Assembly (NCBI RefSeq): GCF_006007965.1
Contig: NZ_CP040748.1
Span: forward strand, 1,984,001-2,048,000
Reading direction: 5' to 3'
Length of the DNA: 64,000 bases
DNA from: Nocardioides jishulii
GTDB taxonomy: Bacteria > Actinomycetota > Actinomycetes > Propionibacteriales > Nocardioidaceae
Under the pieces are notes generated by a model. The model did no database searches and was not told where the DNA came from. It was given only the letters and a program-made list of their open reading frames with translations. The translations under genes and the position numbers were made by a program. Below are positions 18,613 to 26,817 of this stretch, in pieces; within the stretch, counting starts at the first letter, position 1; each line of letters starts with the position of its first letter.

Positions 18613-19518
18613 ATGAACGACCGCCCGACACCAGCCTCCGTCTGGAGCGTCTCGACGATGCAACGCGTTGCCGCCGAGCCGACCCTGGCGAGCGCGGCTC
18701 TGCGGTACGCGACCCTCGGGGTCCCGGTCTTCCCCTGCGTCCCGGGCGCCAAGCAACCGCTGACCTCGAACGGGTTCCACGACGCCACGGCGTCGCCCCA
18801 GACCGTCCAGACCTGGTGGCAGCGCACACCTGAGGCGAACATCGGCCTACCCACGGGCGCGAACACGGGTGTCCTCGTCGTCGACATCGACGTCCACCCC
18901 AGCGGCAATGGGTTCGCCGTCTTCGAACGCGCTCGCAGTCAAGGGCTCGCCGACGACTGGGGCTGGCTGGTTCGTACGCCGTCGGGAGGGCTCCACGCGT
19001 ACTACCCGGCCAACGGCCTGGAGCAGCGTTCCTGGCAAGTCCCGTCGGCCCACATCGACTTCCGAGGCGACGGCGGCTACGTCATCGCTCCCCCGTCACG
19101 CATCGTCGTCGACGGTGCCCCCACGCCGTACGAGGTCATCGCGGTCACGACCGGCGAGGCAAGGTCCGTTGACGCGCTCGCGTTGCGCCGCTTCCTCGAG
19201 CCGCCGCGTCCAACTCCCGCCACCCCGTCCCCAGGCCTGGACACCACGCGATGCCGCCCCGAAGCACTGGCCCGCACGGTGGCCGTGACGACGGAGGGTG
19301 GCCGCAACCGCGCACTCTTCTGGGCGTCGTGCCGGATGGCCGAAAACGGCCAGAGCCACGCGACCACTGTCAGCTACCTGCTGCCGGCCGCCCGACATGC
19401 CGGCCTTACCGATCGTGAGATCGAGTCCACCATCGACTCCGCGTTTCGCACTGCATCCCGCCACGTTCCCGGGAGCGGCCCGGGCCCTACCCAGCGAAGT
19501 GAGGCGATCCAACTGTGA
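18613..19518 (+). CDS. bifunctional primase/polymerase (prim-pol) domain protein
   Basis: 301 aa, with GAGGG before the ATG. Residues ~25-200 are a prim-pol fold: LGVPVFPCVPGAKQPL, a metal-binding VVVDIDVHPSGNG-type motif, TPSGGLHAYYP and IDFRGDGGYVIAPPS. The C-terminal ~90 residues resemble the helical region that follows prim-pol in actinobacterial elements (GGRNRALFWASCRMAENG). It likely primes DNA synthesis of the element after excision or transfer. No helicase domain is fused. Overlaps the next gene by 4 nt. Confidence 0.88.
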   Translation: MNDRPTPASVWSVSTMQRVAAEPTLASAALRYATLGVPVFPCVPGAKQPLTSNGFHDATASPQTVQTWWQRTPEANIGLPTGANTGVLVVDIDVHPSGNGFAVFERARSQGLADDWGWLVRTPSGGLHAYYPANGLEQRSWQVPSAHIDFRGDGGYVIAPPSRIVVDGAPTPYEVIAVTTGEARSVDALALRRFLEPPRPTPATPSPGLDTTRCRPEALARTVAVTTEGGRNRALFWASCRMAENGQSHATTVSYLLPAARHAGLTDREIESTIDSAFRTASRHVPGSGPGPTQRSEAIQL

Positions 19519-19865
19519 ACACGCACGACGAATACCGCCGACACGGCTACCACGCTCCTGTGCCGACCCGTCCACCTCGGGGCACGGAGACAGCCGCCAG
19601 CGAACTCGCTCGACACCGCGACCCCTCACTCCCATCGGGTGCCGGGCAGCCGATGCGTCCGGGGAAGAGGGTCGCCTGGGTCCGGCCCACCGAACTCACG
19701 ACGTACCTCGCTCCGCTGGTCGGTCGCGGGATCGATCTCCACACCGAGCTCACTCGGCGCGCACGCAGTGGCCCCGCCACGGCTACCCGCGCGCTCCAAG
19801 GACAGGGCTCGGGCTCCCCCTCCCTCGTCCCACAACTCAACCGCACGGAAGGACCGTCGTTATGA
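19515..19865 (+). CDS. small conserved ICE protein of unknown function
   Basis: 116 aa, basic, with no membrane segment. The motif MRPGKRVAWVRPTELTTYLA followed by GRGIDLHTELTRRAR is a recurring pattern in small proteins next to prim-pol genes of actinobacterial elements. Start and stop overlap both neighbours by 4 nt (ATGA), so it is translated with them. Function unknown. Confidence 0.7.
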   Translation: MNTHDEYRRHGYHAPVPTRPPRGTETAASELARHRDPSLPSGAGQPMRPGKRVAWVRPTELTTYLAPLVGRGIDLHTELTRRARSGPATATRALQGQGSGSPSLVPQLNRTEGPSL

Positions 19866-20671
19866 GTCATTCGTTCGAGACCTCCACCGGACTCCGCCGT
19901 CTTCTCGTACGGCTCCGAGTGTCGGGGGCACGCGCCTGGGAGCACGACCCCGAGGCTCACGACCTGATGCTGTACGCGGCCCGCAAGTACGAGGCGCTCG
20001 CGGTCAAACACCACTGCGACCCGGTCGCGGGCGCTACCGCCGCTTTCGAGGCAATGCGTACCTATGCCGCCCGCACCGCCCAGGATCCGTGGGCCGTGGT
20101 CACCACGGCCGTCAAGCTCACGCTCACCGCCGAGGAGCGTGCCAACGGCCTCCTCTGCTCTGTCGACCAGGCCCGGCGGCCGGAGTTCTCCCAACACCAC
20201 GACGTACGCCGGTTCAGCGACACCGAAGCTGACCTGCCCAACTTTCTCCCCGCCCTGACCGTCGAACCCTTCAACGCAGAGGCGCCGGCCCCCACCGGTG
20301 CCTACCAGGCCCTCGACGCGACGATCGACCTGTTCACCGCCCTCGGGTGGCCGCGGGATACCGCGACCTGCGCGCTCGACTACATCTCCGCACGGCTCGT
20401 GGAGGCCGGCTGCCGTCCACGAACCCACGCGGCGCTGCGTCGCGATCACACCGCGCGAGCTCTCCTCGACATTGATCAAGACGCGTGGTCCACGGTGCTC
20501 CGCATCGTGCTGGGCAATCCCAACCCCGACGAGGCATGTACATCAGACGGTCACGGGATCCTGCTGCGCCTGCTCATCGGACATCCGGTCACCGAGATGT
20601 TGGACGACGACCTCATGGTGGTCGAGATCAGCGAAGCTGCACCGCGTCCGAGGAGTCGGAGCCATGCCTGA
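19862..20671 (+). CDS. conserved ICE protein of unknown function, helical
   Basis: 269 aa from the ATG at 19862 overlapping the previous stop. Largely alpha-helical and acidic (AAFEAMRTYAARTAQDPWAV, LFTALGWPRDTATCALDYIS, HAALRRDHTARALLD). The segment with DPWAVVTTAVKLTLTAEERA looks conserved among such elements. It sits between the primase and ParB-like genes and overlaps the latter by 8 nt, suggesting a role in replication or partition of the circular form; not proven. Confidence 0.65.
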   Translation: MSHSFETSTGLRRLLVRLRVSGARAWEHDPEAHDLMLYAARKYEALAVKHHCDPVAGATAAFEAMRTYAARTAQDPWAVVTTAVKLTLTAEERANGLLCSVDQARRPEFSQHHDVRRFSDTEADLPNFLPALTVEPFNAEAPAPTGAYQALDATIDLFTALGWPRDTATCALDYISARLVEAGCRPRTHAALRRDHTARALLDIDQDAWSTVLRIVLGNPNPDEACTSDGHGILLRLLIGHPVTEMLDDDLMVVEISEAAPRPRSRSHA

Positions 20672-21638
20672 CACCCGCGGCCACATCGAACTCGACCGGG
20701 CGATCGACTCCATCACCGTCGGCGTACGGCACCGCAAGGATCCCGGCGACCTCGCCACGCTGAGGGACTCCATCGAACGCCTGGGGCTGCTGCAACCCGT
20801 CACCGTCACCCCCGATGGCGTGCTTGTCTGCGGGTGGCGGCGTCTGGAGGCCGTACGCGGGCTCGGCTGGCGGTCGATGAAGGTGTGGGTGCGCTCGGGG
20901 ATCTCGGACAAGCTCGAGGCACTGCTCGCGCAGCAGGACGAGAACCAGCTCCACAAGCCGCTCAACGAGATCGAGAAGGCCGCGCTCTACCGCGAACTCA
21001 AGGCGCTGCGGGCCGAAGAAGCCGAGCGGCGGATGCGTGCTTCCCAGTTCGGTGCCGCGGCCAACGCTGGAGACCACGGGGCCGCACCGGGTGCGGAGCC
21101 GGGAGAGCGCGGCGACGCACGCGCACAGGCAGCGATGGCGATCACCGGCCAGGCCTCGTACAACACCCACGAACGCGTCTGCGCACTCATGGACTGGGCC
21201 ACCCGCAAGGTCACGCCACCCGAGGTCCGAGCCATGGCCAACGATGCACTACGCAGGATCGAGGCGGGCGAGCCCGTCAAGCCCCTCTACGCGGAGGTGA
21301 AGGCGACGTGCGATCGCATTGAGCAGTCGCCCCCGCTCGGCGAAACAGACCTGGCCCGCCAAGCCCGCGAAGCTAAGGCGCGCGCGGAGCGCGAGAACAA
21401 GGAGAAGGGGCGGGCAGGCCTCAAGCGCAACCAGGGCTCGGGTAGCCACTTCCGCAGCGTCCGCTCCTTCAACCTGACCTGGGCCGAGTTGGACGGCTGG
21501 ACCGAGATGTATGACGTCGACGCGCTCGCCGCTCAACTGAGCCGCAGCGACTGCGAACGGTTCGACCGCGTCGTCACCGCCACGATCGCCTTCCGCGATC
21601 AACTCGTCTCCGCACGGCGCCACGCCTCGGCGACCTGA
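20664..21638 (+). CDS. ParB/Spo0J-like nuclease-domain protein
   Basis: 324 aa. The N-terminal ~95 residues are a ParB-N domain: LATLRDSIERLGLLQPVTV, GVLVCGWRRLEAVRGLGW, DENQLHKPLNEIEKAALYRE. A helical middle (KLRA-rich) and a Lys/Glu-rich stretch (residues ~230-255) follow. No ParA partner adjoins it, so it may regulate or help maintain the element rather than act in classical partition. Last gene of the replication block. Confidence 0.85.
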   Translation: MPDTRGHIELDRAIDSITVGVRHRKDPGDLATLRDSIERLGLLQPVTVTPDGVLVCGWRRLEAVRGLGWRSMKVWVRSGISDKLEALLAQQDENQLHKPLNEIEKAALYRELKALRAEEAERRMRASQFGAAANAGDHGAAPGAEPGERGDARAQAAMAITGQASYNTHERVCALMDWATRKVTPPEVRAMANDALRRIEAGEPVKPLYAEVKATCDRIEQSPPLGETDLARQAREAKARAERENKEKGRAGLKRNQGSGSHFRSVRSFNLTWAELDGWTEMYDVDALAAQLSRSDCERFDRVVTATIAFRDQLVSARRHASAT

Positions 21639-21684
21639 GCGGGCGTTCCTAGCCAGCGTTCCTGACTCGATCATGGGAGTCGCC

Positions 21685-22359
21685 ATGTCCCACTTGACCG
21701 GTCGTCAGATCATGCTCCTGCTCGGTTGTGCGCTGGCGGTCATCACCCTCGCGGTCGGCGTGTACGGGCTCCTCCGAGGTCCCGGTGGACAGGCTCCCGA
21801 CACACCGGCGCCGACTCCGACGTACGCAGGCGCCAGCGCAGATCAGTCCGAGGCGACGTCTCCCGTCACCGCGCCCGAGGAACTGTCGCTCCCCCACACC
21901 ACCGACCCGATCACCTACGCCCGGGCAGTCGCTGTCGCGCTCTTCGACTGGGACACGAGCACAGGCTTCCTGCCGACCGACTACACGGCTTCGGTGTTGG
22001 CCGATGCTGATCCGTCCGGCCAGGAGACGCCCGGGTTGCTCACCGACGTCGCGACCTATCTGCCGAGCGTCGACCAGTGGCTGGCCCTGGGAGCGATGGA
22101 GGTTGAGCAGCGCATCGACATCGACGCCGCCGACGTGCCGGACTCTTGGGCTGCAGCCGTCGCCCAGTCGAACGGTCAACTGCGTCCAGGCACGATGGCG
22201 GTGACCATCACGGGCACCCGTCACCGCAGCGGCGTGTGGAACGGCGAACCGGCCGAGGTGGTACACCCGATCTCCTTCACGGTCTTCGTTGGCTGCCCGC
22301 CGTCCTTCGAGCGCTGCCACGTCTTGCGGCTCTCCCAACTCAACATGCCACTGCGGTGA
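21685..22359 (+). CDS. membrane-anchored T4SS protein, VirB8/TcpC-like
   Basis: 224 aa from the ATG at 21685 (GGGAG ribosome site); ATG at 21673 is the alternative. One N-terminal transmembrane helix (residues ~8-28), a Pro/Thr-rich linker, then an extracytoplasmic domain with ARAVAVALFDWDTSTGFLP and GTMAVTITGTRHRSGVWNG, followed by two Cys (VGCPPSFERCHVL). Topology and position (just upstream of the cell-wall hydrolase) fit the VirB8/TcpC scaffold of Gram-positive conjugation systems. The family call is by topology and context only. Confidence 0.6.
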   Translation: MSHLTGRQIMLLLGCALAVITLAVGVYGLLRGPGGQAPDTPAPTPTYAGASADQSEATSPVTAPEELSLPHTTDPITYARAVAVALFDWDTSTGFLPTDYTASVLADADPSGQETPGLLTDVATYLPSVDQWLALGAMEVEQRIDIDAADVPDSWAAAVAQSNGQLRPGTMAVTITGTRHRSGVWNGEPAEVVHPISFTVFVGCPPSFERCHVLRLSQLNMPLR

Positions 22360-22366
22360 GCGAACC

Positions 22367-23482
22367 ATGGGAGTGAAGGCCATTGCTGCGGCTGCCGCGG
22401 TCGCGCTCCTCGCGCCCGGGGCCTCGGCTTTGGGGGTCGCGGTGCTCGTCGTCCCGGGTGCTGCAGGCTCCGGCACCTGCCTCTGGGATGAGCAGGCCGC
22501 GAGCAGCGTCGGGGTCACCGGCACAGTGCCGGGCAGCTTGAGCACGACCAACGCCCACGGCGAGACCGTCACCCTCACTCAGCAGCAGCTCACTCGGGCA
22601 GCGACGGTCATCGCCGTCGGCAAGAACGAGGAGATCCCAGCCCGCGGGCAACTCATCGGAATCATGACCGCGCTCACCGAGTCCTCCCTCAGGGTGCTGT
22701 CGAACACGACCGCCTACCCCCAGTCAGGCAACATCCCGAACGACGGCGATGGCAGCGACCACGACTCCGTCGGCCTGTTTCAGCAGCGGCCCGCCGCAGG
22801 CTGGGGCACCGTCGAGGACCTGATGGATCCGGTGTGGTCATCCCGCGCGTTCTACGGCGGAGCGACGGGGCCGAACGGTGGCTCACCTCGCGGCCTCCTC
22901 GACATTGAGGGCTGGCAGGCGATGGAACCTGGTGCAGCAGCGCAGGCGGTGCAGGTCTCCGCGTTCCCGCATCGGTACGCCGTCAACCAACCGGTCGCGG
23001 AGAAGGTCCTCAGCACACTCAGCGGCGCCTCCCTCAGCAGCAGTCTGGAGTGCGCACAGCCTGCCGACGACCCGCCGACCGATCTCCAACCGGGGTTCCC
23101 GGGCGCACTGATCGCTGCAGCCGCATCACAGCTGGGCAAGCCGTACGTGTGGGGTGGCGGCAACTTCGACGGCCCCACCGGTGGTGGCTTCGACTGCTCC
23201 GGCCTCGTGCTCTACGCCGCCTACCAAGCCTCGGACGGAAAGATCCGACTCCCCCACTACACGGGCTACCAGATCGAGCTCGGTCAAGGCATCAGTTGGG
23301 ACGACAAGGCCCCCGGTGACCTCATCTTCTTTGGCTACCCCGGCGCCGGTGGTCCTCACCACGTCGCGATCTACATCGGCGGCGACAAGATCCTTCATGC
23401 GCCGCGGACCGGCGACGTCGTCCGCTACGGGACGGTTGGCGAGTTCGCGGGCGAGGTTATGACGGTGCGACGGCTGGGGTGA
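22367..23482 (+). CDS. bifunctional lysozyme-like / NlpC-P60 cell-wall hydrolase
   Basis: 371 aa from the ATG at 22367. A signal or anchor helix spans residues 1-33. The middle domain (GIMTALTESSLRVLSNTTAY, HDSVGLFQQRP, GWGTVEDLMDP) resembles the lysozyme-like part of actinobacterial conjugation hydrolases. The C-terminus is NlpC/P60: YVWGGGNFDG, nucleophile in FDCSGLVLYAAY (~Cys276), then GDLIFFGYPGAGGPHHVAIY with the catalytic His. It opens peptidoglycan for the mating pore (VirB1/TcpG role). Confidence 0.88.
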   Translation: MGVKAIAAAAAVALLAPGASALGVAVLVVPGAAGSGTCLWDEQAASSVGVTGTVPGSLSTTNAHGETVTLTQQQLTRAATVIAVGKNEEIPARGQLIGIMTALTESSLRVLSNTTAYPQSGNIPNDGDGSDHDSVGLFQQRPAAGWGTVEDLMDPVWSSRAFYGGATGPNGGSPRGLLDIEGWQAMEPGAAAQAVQVSAFPHRYAVNQPVAEKVLSTLSGASLSSSLECAQPADDPPTDLQPGFPGALIAAAASQLGKPYVWGGGNFDGPTGGGFDCSGLVLYAAYQASDGKIRLPHYTGYQIELGQGISWDDKAPGDLIFFGYPGAGGPHHVAIYIGGDKILHAPRTGDVVRYGTVGEFAGEVMTVRRLG

Positions 23483-23487
23483 TGGCC

Positions 23488-24738
23488 TCAGTCGATGCCG
23501 TCGCTCTCATCGTCGCGTGATCGCCATGTTCCTGATCGTTCAGCGACTCGGTTGGCGATCCTGCCTCTGGCCTCCCGCGCCCTGCCGCCGGTCTCAGAAC
23601 TGAAGCGCTTGACGGCCCCAACACCCCCGACACCCGCGGCGACCGCCTTCACTTTCACCTCCGTCGCTGCCATCCCCCAAAGTCGCGTCTCGGGGTCTTC
23701 CCAGGCTTCTTCGATGCCGAGAAGCTGATGGAACTCGTCGACCGCGTCAGCGGTGCGATCGGAGATCTGCACGATCGCCGGTGACGCGGAAGGGTGCGTG
23801 AGGACCTTGGCGTTCGCGATGGCTACTGCCTCGCCGAGACGCCCGAGCAACCGGCCGGTGCTCCGTGAGATGGCTTCACGACGCTCCATTCGGGCTGCCC
23901 GGATTCCGGTTCGGTACCCGTCAGCATCCTCAGGGGCAGTCTCCAGCACACGATCAAGCTCAAGCACGGCGATCGCGTCGAGCAATTGAAAGCACCGAGC
24001 GAGAACGGCCAACCACTCACGAACCTTGGGAGCGATCTCCTTGGTGACCTTCGTAAGGTCACCGACCTTCGACTTCTGCTCGAACTTGCTCGCGAGAGCA
24101 TCAAGTTGGAGCAGCGCGTAGGCCTGCGTGTCCGCGACGGTGCCAGAGGTCGCCTGGATCTTCGACCAGGTGACCTCGTTGACGCGACCGACATGTTCCC
24201 GGATCGTCATGGCCTCCTCGAGTTGGAGGCCGACCCCGATCATCGGCGCAACCACCGCGTTCTTCTGGGCGCGCAGCACGTCGTCCAACTTCGCATCGAT
24301 CTTCACCAGGTAGTCCGTGACTTCACTCATCGTCTGTTGCAGAGCAAGCTGCGCCATCACACCAGCGCCCCCGGCAAGAATCGCCGGATTGGCCGCGATG
24401 CTGCCGGGTCCCTTGGCGATCTGGATCCATCCCTTGATGTTGCCGCGAGCACCAAGCATGGCGTGGTCGACACCAGGGGTACCTGTGGGCGTCAGACCGT
24501 ACTTCTTCACCTGGGCTGCCGACTCGGCAGTCAATTTCACCCATCGTCCGGAGCTCTCGGCAATCTGGGAACCTGCCTGCAGGCCCGCGGCGCTGCCGCC
24601 AACGACCGTGCTGACGCGAGGCAAAGCGAGCGCCTTGGACTGAAGGCCTTCGTCCGCGAGGAACCGTTCGATGGCCGCCGGATCTCCGATCACAGCAAGA
24701 CCGTCACCGTCACTGACCAACTCAATGTCCGAGTCCAC
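23488..24738 (-). CDS. uncharacterised actinobacterial protein, antisense cargo in the transfer operon
   Basis: 416 aa from the GTG at 24738 (AGGGG 8 nt upstream); the frame can extend to a GTG at 24768 with no ribosome site. It starts SDIELVSDGDGLAVIGDPAA, then a hydrophobic stretch (IAANPAILAGGAGVMAQLAL, ~110-135), then long helices with LEEAMTIREHVGRVNEVTW and REWLAVLARCFQLLDAIAVL, likely coiled coil, and an Arg-rich tail. I recognise this as a recurring actinobacterial hypothetical family. It reads against the conjugation genes, converging on the NlpC gene with a 5-nt gap, so it has its own promoter. A defence role is only a guess. Confidence 0.78.
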   Translation of the reverse strand: MDSDIELVSDGDGLAVIGDPAAIERFLADEGLQSKALALPRVSTVVGGSAAGLQAGSQIAESSGRWVKLTAESAAQVKKYGLTPTGTPGVDHAMLGARGNIKGWIQIAKGPGSIAANPAILAGGAGVMAQLALQQTMSEVTDYLVKIDAKLDDVLRAQKNAVVAPMIGVGLQLEEAMTIREHVGRVNEVTWSKIQATSGTVADTQAYALLQLDALASKFEQKSKVGDLTKVTKEIAPKVREWLAVLARCFQLLDAIAVLELDRVLETAPEDADGYRTGIRAARMERREAISRSTGRLLGRLGEAVAIANAKVLTHPSASPAIVQISDRTADAVDEFHQLLGIEEAWEDPETRLWGMAATEVKVKAVAAGVGGVGAVKRFSSETGGRAREARGRIANRVAERSGTWRSRDDESDGID

Positions 24739-24905
24739 GCTTCTGGCCCCTATCTCGTGCGGAATCACTGCATGGCACCACTTTCATGACCCAGCGTGTC
24801 AGGTGGCACCGACGGCAACGGAATCACATTGACGGCCCTTCGAGGAGCACAACTCGGAGACTTCCGGTTATCAGACCGCTGTGTTCGTGGGCGCACCTCA
24901 AGGAG

Positions 24906-25187
24906 ATGAGCATCCGCATCGCAGCAGCGAGTCCCGATTTCGGCGCCGTCGGCGGCGCCAGCGACCTCCACACCATCGTCGGTGCACTACTGACGTACGG
25001 CCTGATCATCGCCGTCCTCATGCTGGTGATCTCGGCCGCGACTTGGGCGATCGCAGCTAACTCGGGCAGCTGGCACACCGCCCAGAAAGCCCGGCTCGGG
25101 TGCTTCGTCGCGCTCGGCGGCGCCACGCTGACCGGCGCCGTCCTGGCCTGGGCGAACTGGCTGCTGGACGTCGGCGCTCACCTGTAG
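24906..25187 (+). CDS. two-TM small membrane protein (DUF6112-like), copy 1
   Basis: 93 aa from the ATG at 24906. Layout: short hydrophilic head (SPDFGAVGGASDLHTIVG), helix 1 (~25-47), a cytoplasmic loop with QKARLGCFVALGG, helix 2 (~62-85). AAGGAG directly abuts the ATG, which is poor spacing, so the true start may differ. It aligns with the next gene over its whole length (SP..G..G...L..IVGA...YGLI..VL.L..SA..WA..ANS). The two-helix layout recalls VirB2/TrbC-type subunits; inference. Confidence 0.65.
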   Translation: MSIRIAAASPDFGAVGGASDLHTIVGALLTYGLIIAVLMLVISAATWAIAANSGSWHTAQKARLGCFVALGGATLTGAVLAWANWLLDVGAHL

Positions 25188-25220
25188 ATCGTCCGCCCTT
25201 CGCCGTCAGGAGCCCCTCCG

Positions 25221-25526
25221 ATGAACCTTCCCGCCGCAGTTCTCCTGCTCCCCCTCGACATCACGATCAGCCCCAACTCGGACGGCCTGCCGGGTATCCA
25301 ACAGTTGCGGAGCATCGTGGGGGCTTCGATGACGATCGGGCTGATCCTCGCCGTACTCGCACTGATCCTCTCGGCGATCGTGTGGTCCCTGGGCGCCAAC
25401 TCCTCCAACCCGCACCTCGCGGGCCGCGGCAAGGTCGGCGTACTGGTGGCCCTCGGCGCAGCGATCGTCTGTGGAGCCTCGGTGACGCTGGTGAACTTCT
25501 TCTGGAACGTCGGCCAGCAGGTCTGA
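25221..25526 (+). CDS. two-TM small membrane protein (DUF6112-like), copy 2
   Basis: 101 aa, possible signal-like start, then ITISPNSDGLPGIQQLRSIV, helix 1 (~42-62), loop with HLAGRGKVGVLVALGA, helix 2 (~72-95). A diverged paralogue of the preceding gene. DUF6112 proteins are regular parts of actinobacterial conjugation operons, just upstream of the polytopic TrbL/VirB6-like gene, as here. Confidence 0.75.
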   Translation: MNLPAAVLLLPLDITISPNSDGLPGIQQLRSIVGASMTIGLILAVLALILSAIVWSLGANSSNPHLAGRGKVGVLVALGAAIVCGASVTLVNFFWNVGQQV

Positions 25527-25536
25527 GGGGATCGTC

Positions 25537-26811
25537 ATGGGTGTCTGCGATGTTCCGGTGCTCCGGACGGTGTGCAATGAAGCGGGCGACGCGGCCGGGG
25601 CGGTGGTGACAGCACCATTCGACTGGCTCGCGCAGAGTTTGGGCGGCGCCGCGCAGTGGATGTTCGAGTCCGTCTGGCACGTCATCGCCACCACGACCTT
25701 TGTCGACGTCACCAGCGGCGAATACACGAAGGTCTACAACATCATGTTCGGCATCGGCATCTTCGTGATGCTGGGCTTCTTCATGCTCCAGGTCATCGGA
25801 GGCATGATCCGGCGCGAGCCCGCTGCCCTGTCCCGCGCGGTTCTCGGTCTCGCGAAGTCGATCCTCGGCTCATTCGTCGCCCTCACCCTGCTGGCCACAG
25901 CACTCGAAGTCACCGACCAACTGTGCATCGGCATCGTCCACGCCGCCGGGACCAACATGGACGAGATGGGAGACAAACTCGCCGTCCTTGCCGTCGGGCT
26001 CGGCGCCATCAACCTCAGCGCGCCCGGCGCGGGCGCCATCCTGACCATCTTCCTTGCCAGCCTCTCGATCATCGGGGCGATGGTCGTCTGGATCAGTCTG
26101 CTGATCCGCAAAGCACTGCTGCTGATCGCGATCGTGCTCGCGCCCATCGCCCTGGCCGGCGCCAGCTGGGACGTCACCCGCAGCTGGGCCAGCCGCTGGG
26201 CGACGTTCGTGATCGCGATGATCTTGTCCAAGGTCGTTCTGGTCCTGATCTTCCTGATCGCCACAGCTCAGGTCTCCGCGCCCATCGACGCCGACCTCGA
26301 GTCGGTCAGCCAACCGATGGCCGGCGTCGTACTGATGCTCATGGCCGGGTTCGCGCCCTACCTGACCTACAAGGCCATCGCCTTCATGGGTTTCGACATG
26401 TACCACGCCATGTCGGCCGAACAGGAGGCCAAGTCGTCGCTCAACCGGCCTATGCCGGTTCCACTCTCGGGGCGCGGCGGGGCGGCCGAGCCGGTCAAGG
26501 TGCTCGGGGGCGGCGACTCTGGTGGCGGTCTCCCGTCCGGCGGCGTCCCCGCAGGTGGGGGTCCTCCAGTTGGCGGTACGTCCGGTGGCGGCGGCGTGAG
26601 TGCGGCTCGGGGCTCTGGCGGGGTGAGCGGTGCCGGGGCTGCAGGGGGCGCGGTCGTCGTCGCCAAGGAAGCCGCTGCCGCGGGGCCACGACTCGGCAAC
26701 TTCGTCGCGGCCCACGCGAACGGACCGTCCTCAGCGAGCCAGCCGGCGGGTCCCTCGCCGATGCCACCCCATGTGGCCGACTCGGCGCTGTCGCCTTCCA
26801 ATGAGAGGTGA
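25537..26811 (+). CDS. polytopic T4SS membrane protein, VirB6/TrbL-like
   Basis: 424 aa with GAGGGG before the ATG. About five to seven membrane helices between residues ~65 and 285 (for example IMFGIGIFVMLGFFMLQVIG and LLLIAIVLAPIALAGASW). The last ~130 residues are a Gly/Ala-rich low-complexity tail (GGGDSGGGLPSGGVPAGGG). This layout is typical of the VirB6/TrbL channel component of actinobacterial conjugation systems. Confidence 0.82.
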   Translation: MGVCDVPVLRTVCNEAGDAAGAVVTAPFDWLAQSLGGAAQWMFESVWHVIATTTFVDVTSGEYTKVYNIMFGIGIFVMLGFFMLQVIGGMIRREPAALSRAVLGLAKSILGSFVALTLLATALEVTDQLCIGIVHAAGTNMDEMGDKLAVLAVGLGAINLSAPGAGAILTIFLASLSIIGAMVVWISLLIRKALLLIAIVLAPIALAGASWDVTRSWASRWATFVIAMILSKVVLVLIFLIATAQVSAPIDADLESVSQPMAGVVLMLMAGFAPYLTYKAIAFMGFDMYHAMSAEQEAKSSLNRPMPVPLSGRGGAAEPVKVLGGGDSGGGLPSGGVPAGGGPPVGGTSGGGGVSAARGSGGVSGAGAAGGAVVVAKEAAAAGPRLGNFVAAHANGPSSASQPAGPSPMPPHVADSALSPSNER

Positions 26812-26817
26812 TGGTCC

